Origin: Bacillus sp. FJAT-14578
Lineage (GTDB): Bacteria > Bacillota > Bacilli > Bacillales > Bacillaceae_H
Assembly: GCF_000504165.1 (NCBI RefSeq)
Contig: NZ_AYSE01000005.1
Coordinates: forward strand, 432,985 to 496,984
Direction: 5' to 3'
Length of the DNA: 64,000 nt
The translations under genes were made by a program, and so were the position numbers. The notes under the pieces were generated by a model that saw nothing but the letters and a program-made list of their open reading frames with translations, was not told the origin of the DNA and searched no databases. This document shows positions 63,740-64,000 of the stretch, one piece after another (position 1 is the first letter of the stretch; each line of letters begins with the position of its first letter).

Positions 63740-63783
63740 CGTTGATTTTTGACTCAATCGTGCAAAAGTACTGAAAATCAACG
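63740..63783. repeat. Inverted repeat before the rRNA promoters
   Basis: CGTTGATTTT (63740-63749) and AAAATCAACG (63774-63783), perfect. A terminator or boundary function is possible. Confidence 0.5.
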
Positions 63784-63813
63784 TTATAGTTTAACTAAGT
63801 CTTAAAAAAACTA

Positions 63814-63842
63814 TTGCATTATAGAAATAACCGTGATATATT
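63814..63842 (+). promoter_or_regulatory. rRNA operon promoter P1
   Basis: TTGCAT (63814-63819), 17-base spacer, TATATT (63837-63842). It is 95 bases upstream of P2, a common tandem arrangement in Bacillus rrn operons. Confidence 0.6.
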
Positions 63843-63908
63843 TATGTTCGTCGCCCGATTCGAATAAAAGAAAAGGCAGAGACGACAAAAACAAAAACGA
63901 AAATGTTA

Positions 63909-63937
63909 TTGACAAACAAATAGCATTTTGATAAGAT
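63909..63937 (+). promoter_or_regulatory. rRNA operon promoter P2
   Basis: TTGACA (63909-63914), 17-base spacer, TAAGAT (63932-63937). It lies directly before the 16S leader. Confidence 0.8.
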
Positions 63938-63944
63938 TAAAAAG

Positions 63945-64000
63945 TCGCTTACGAGCAACGATGAACTTTGAAAACTGAACAAAACAAAAAAACGTCAACG
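63945..64000 (+). other. 16S rRNA leader, cut by the window edge
   Basis: AACTTTGAAAACTGAACAAA followed by AACGTCAACG is the conserved leader found before 16S rRNA in Bacillus, containing a boxA-like antitermination region. The 16S gene itself must begin beyond 64000. Confidence 0.8.

Noticed and set aside
63584..63813. Thiamine pyrophosphate riboswitch upstream of thiT
   Set aside because: Neither the CTGAGA-type nor the ACCTGATCTGGATAATGCCAGCG-type conserved block is present on the minus strand.
1..64000. Prophage, restriction-modification, toxin-antitoxin or biosynthetic cluster
   Set aside because: All larger ORFs match conserved chromosomal families; the only mobile gene is the intron maturase.

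Overview
This window is a stretch of low-to-moderate GC Firmicute chromosome, almost certainly from an endospore-forming Bacillaceae species related to but distinct from Bacillus subtilis. Gene content and local order follow several B. subtilis neighbourhoods: yutH-hom-thrC-thrB-yutI-yuzD-yutJ-yuzB-dapF-yutM, then yumB-yuiA-yuiB-yuiC-yuiD-pepA-yuiF-yuiH, then pbpD-kapD-kapB-patB-yugE-yugF-alaR-alaT-yugI-yuzA-yugJ-mrpA..G-pgi-yugN-yugO. Shine-Dalgarno sites are strong, starts include GTG and TTG, and sporulation genes (yutH, kapB/kapD, cdaS) are present. The genus cannot be fixed from sequence alone.

Layout. 1-10 kb: the 3' end of yutH, a D-2-hydroxyacid dehydrogenase, the threonine operon hom-thrC-thrB, iron-sulfur and redox helpers (yutI, yuzD, yutM), NADH dehydrogenase-like yutJ and dapF. 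10-25 kb: a LacI-family regulator with a cre-like site, the type II NADH dehydrogenase yumB with a Rex-type operator over its -35 box, small conserved yui genes, pepA, membrane transporters, an HD hydrolase and a thioesterase. 25-34 kb: penicillin-binding protein pbpD, kapD/kapB, a lipoprotein Cu/Zn superoxide dismutase, patB, yugE/yugF and the alanine pair alaR-alaT. 34-41 kb: an XRE regulator, an ECF sigma factor with a 587-residue membrane partner, yugI, a complete group IIC intron placed directly after the yugI terminator, yuzA and yugJ. 41-47 kb: the complete leftward seven-gene Mrp Na+/H+ antiporter operon. 47-54 kb: pgi, yugN, a K+ channel yugO, an AGCS symporter and the sporulation diadenylate cyclase cdaS. 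54-60 kb: a SAM-I riboswitch followed by cysH-sat-cysC-sumT-sirB-sirC, which combines assimilatory sulfate reduction with siroheme synthesis. 60-64 kb: mgtC-like, an acyl-CoA ligase, a disrupted thiT, and the tandem promoters and leader of an rRNA operon whose 16S gene lies beyond the right edge.

How the genes work together. Most are housekeeping: threonine and lysine/peptidoglycan precursors, Fe-S biogenesis, electron entry to the respiratory chain, Na+ and pH homeostasis (Mrp and ion transporters), sulfur assimilation, and sporulation signalling. No prophage, restriction, CRISPR, toxin-antitoxin or biosynthetic cluster was seen.

The unusual material is mostly between genes. Many 3' gene junctions carry long inverted repeats. 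Several belong to dispersed families: a double-hairpin element of about 110 bp with a conserved loop sequence (four copies, plus single-hairpin relatives), an element with TGTTCAAAAAG termini (two copies), and a mosaic family sharing AAGGGAACTTCCATC and GCAGTAAGACCCCC modules. The best leads are this repeat system, the ECF sigma/membrane-protein pair, the broken thiT next to an rrn promoter, the absence of cysP from the sulfate operon, and the Rex-type operator at yumB. I did not find a clearly new multi-gene defence or metabolic system.
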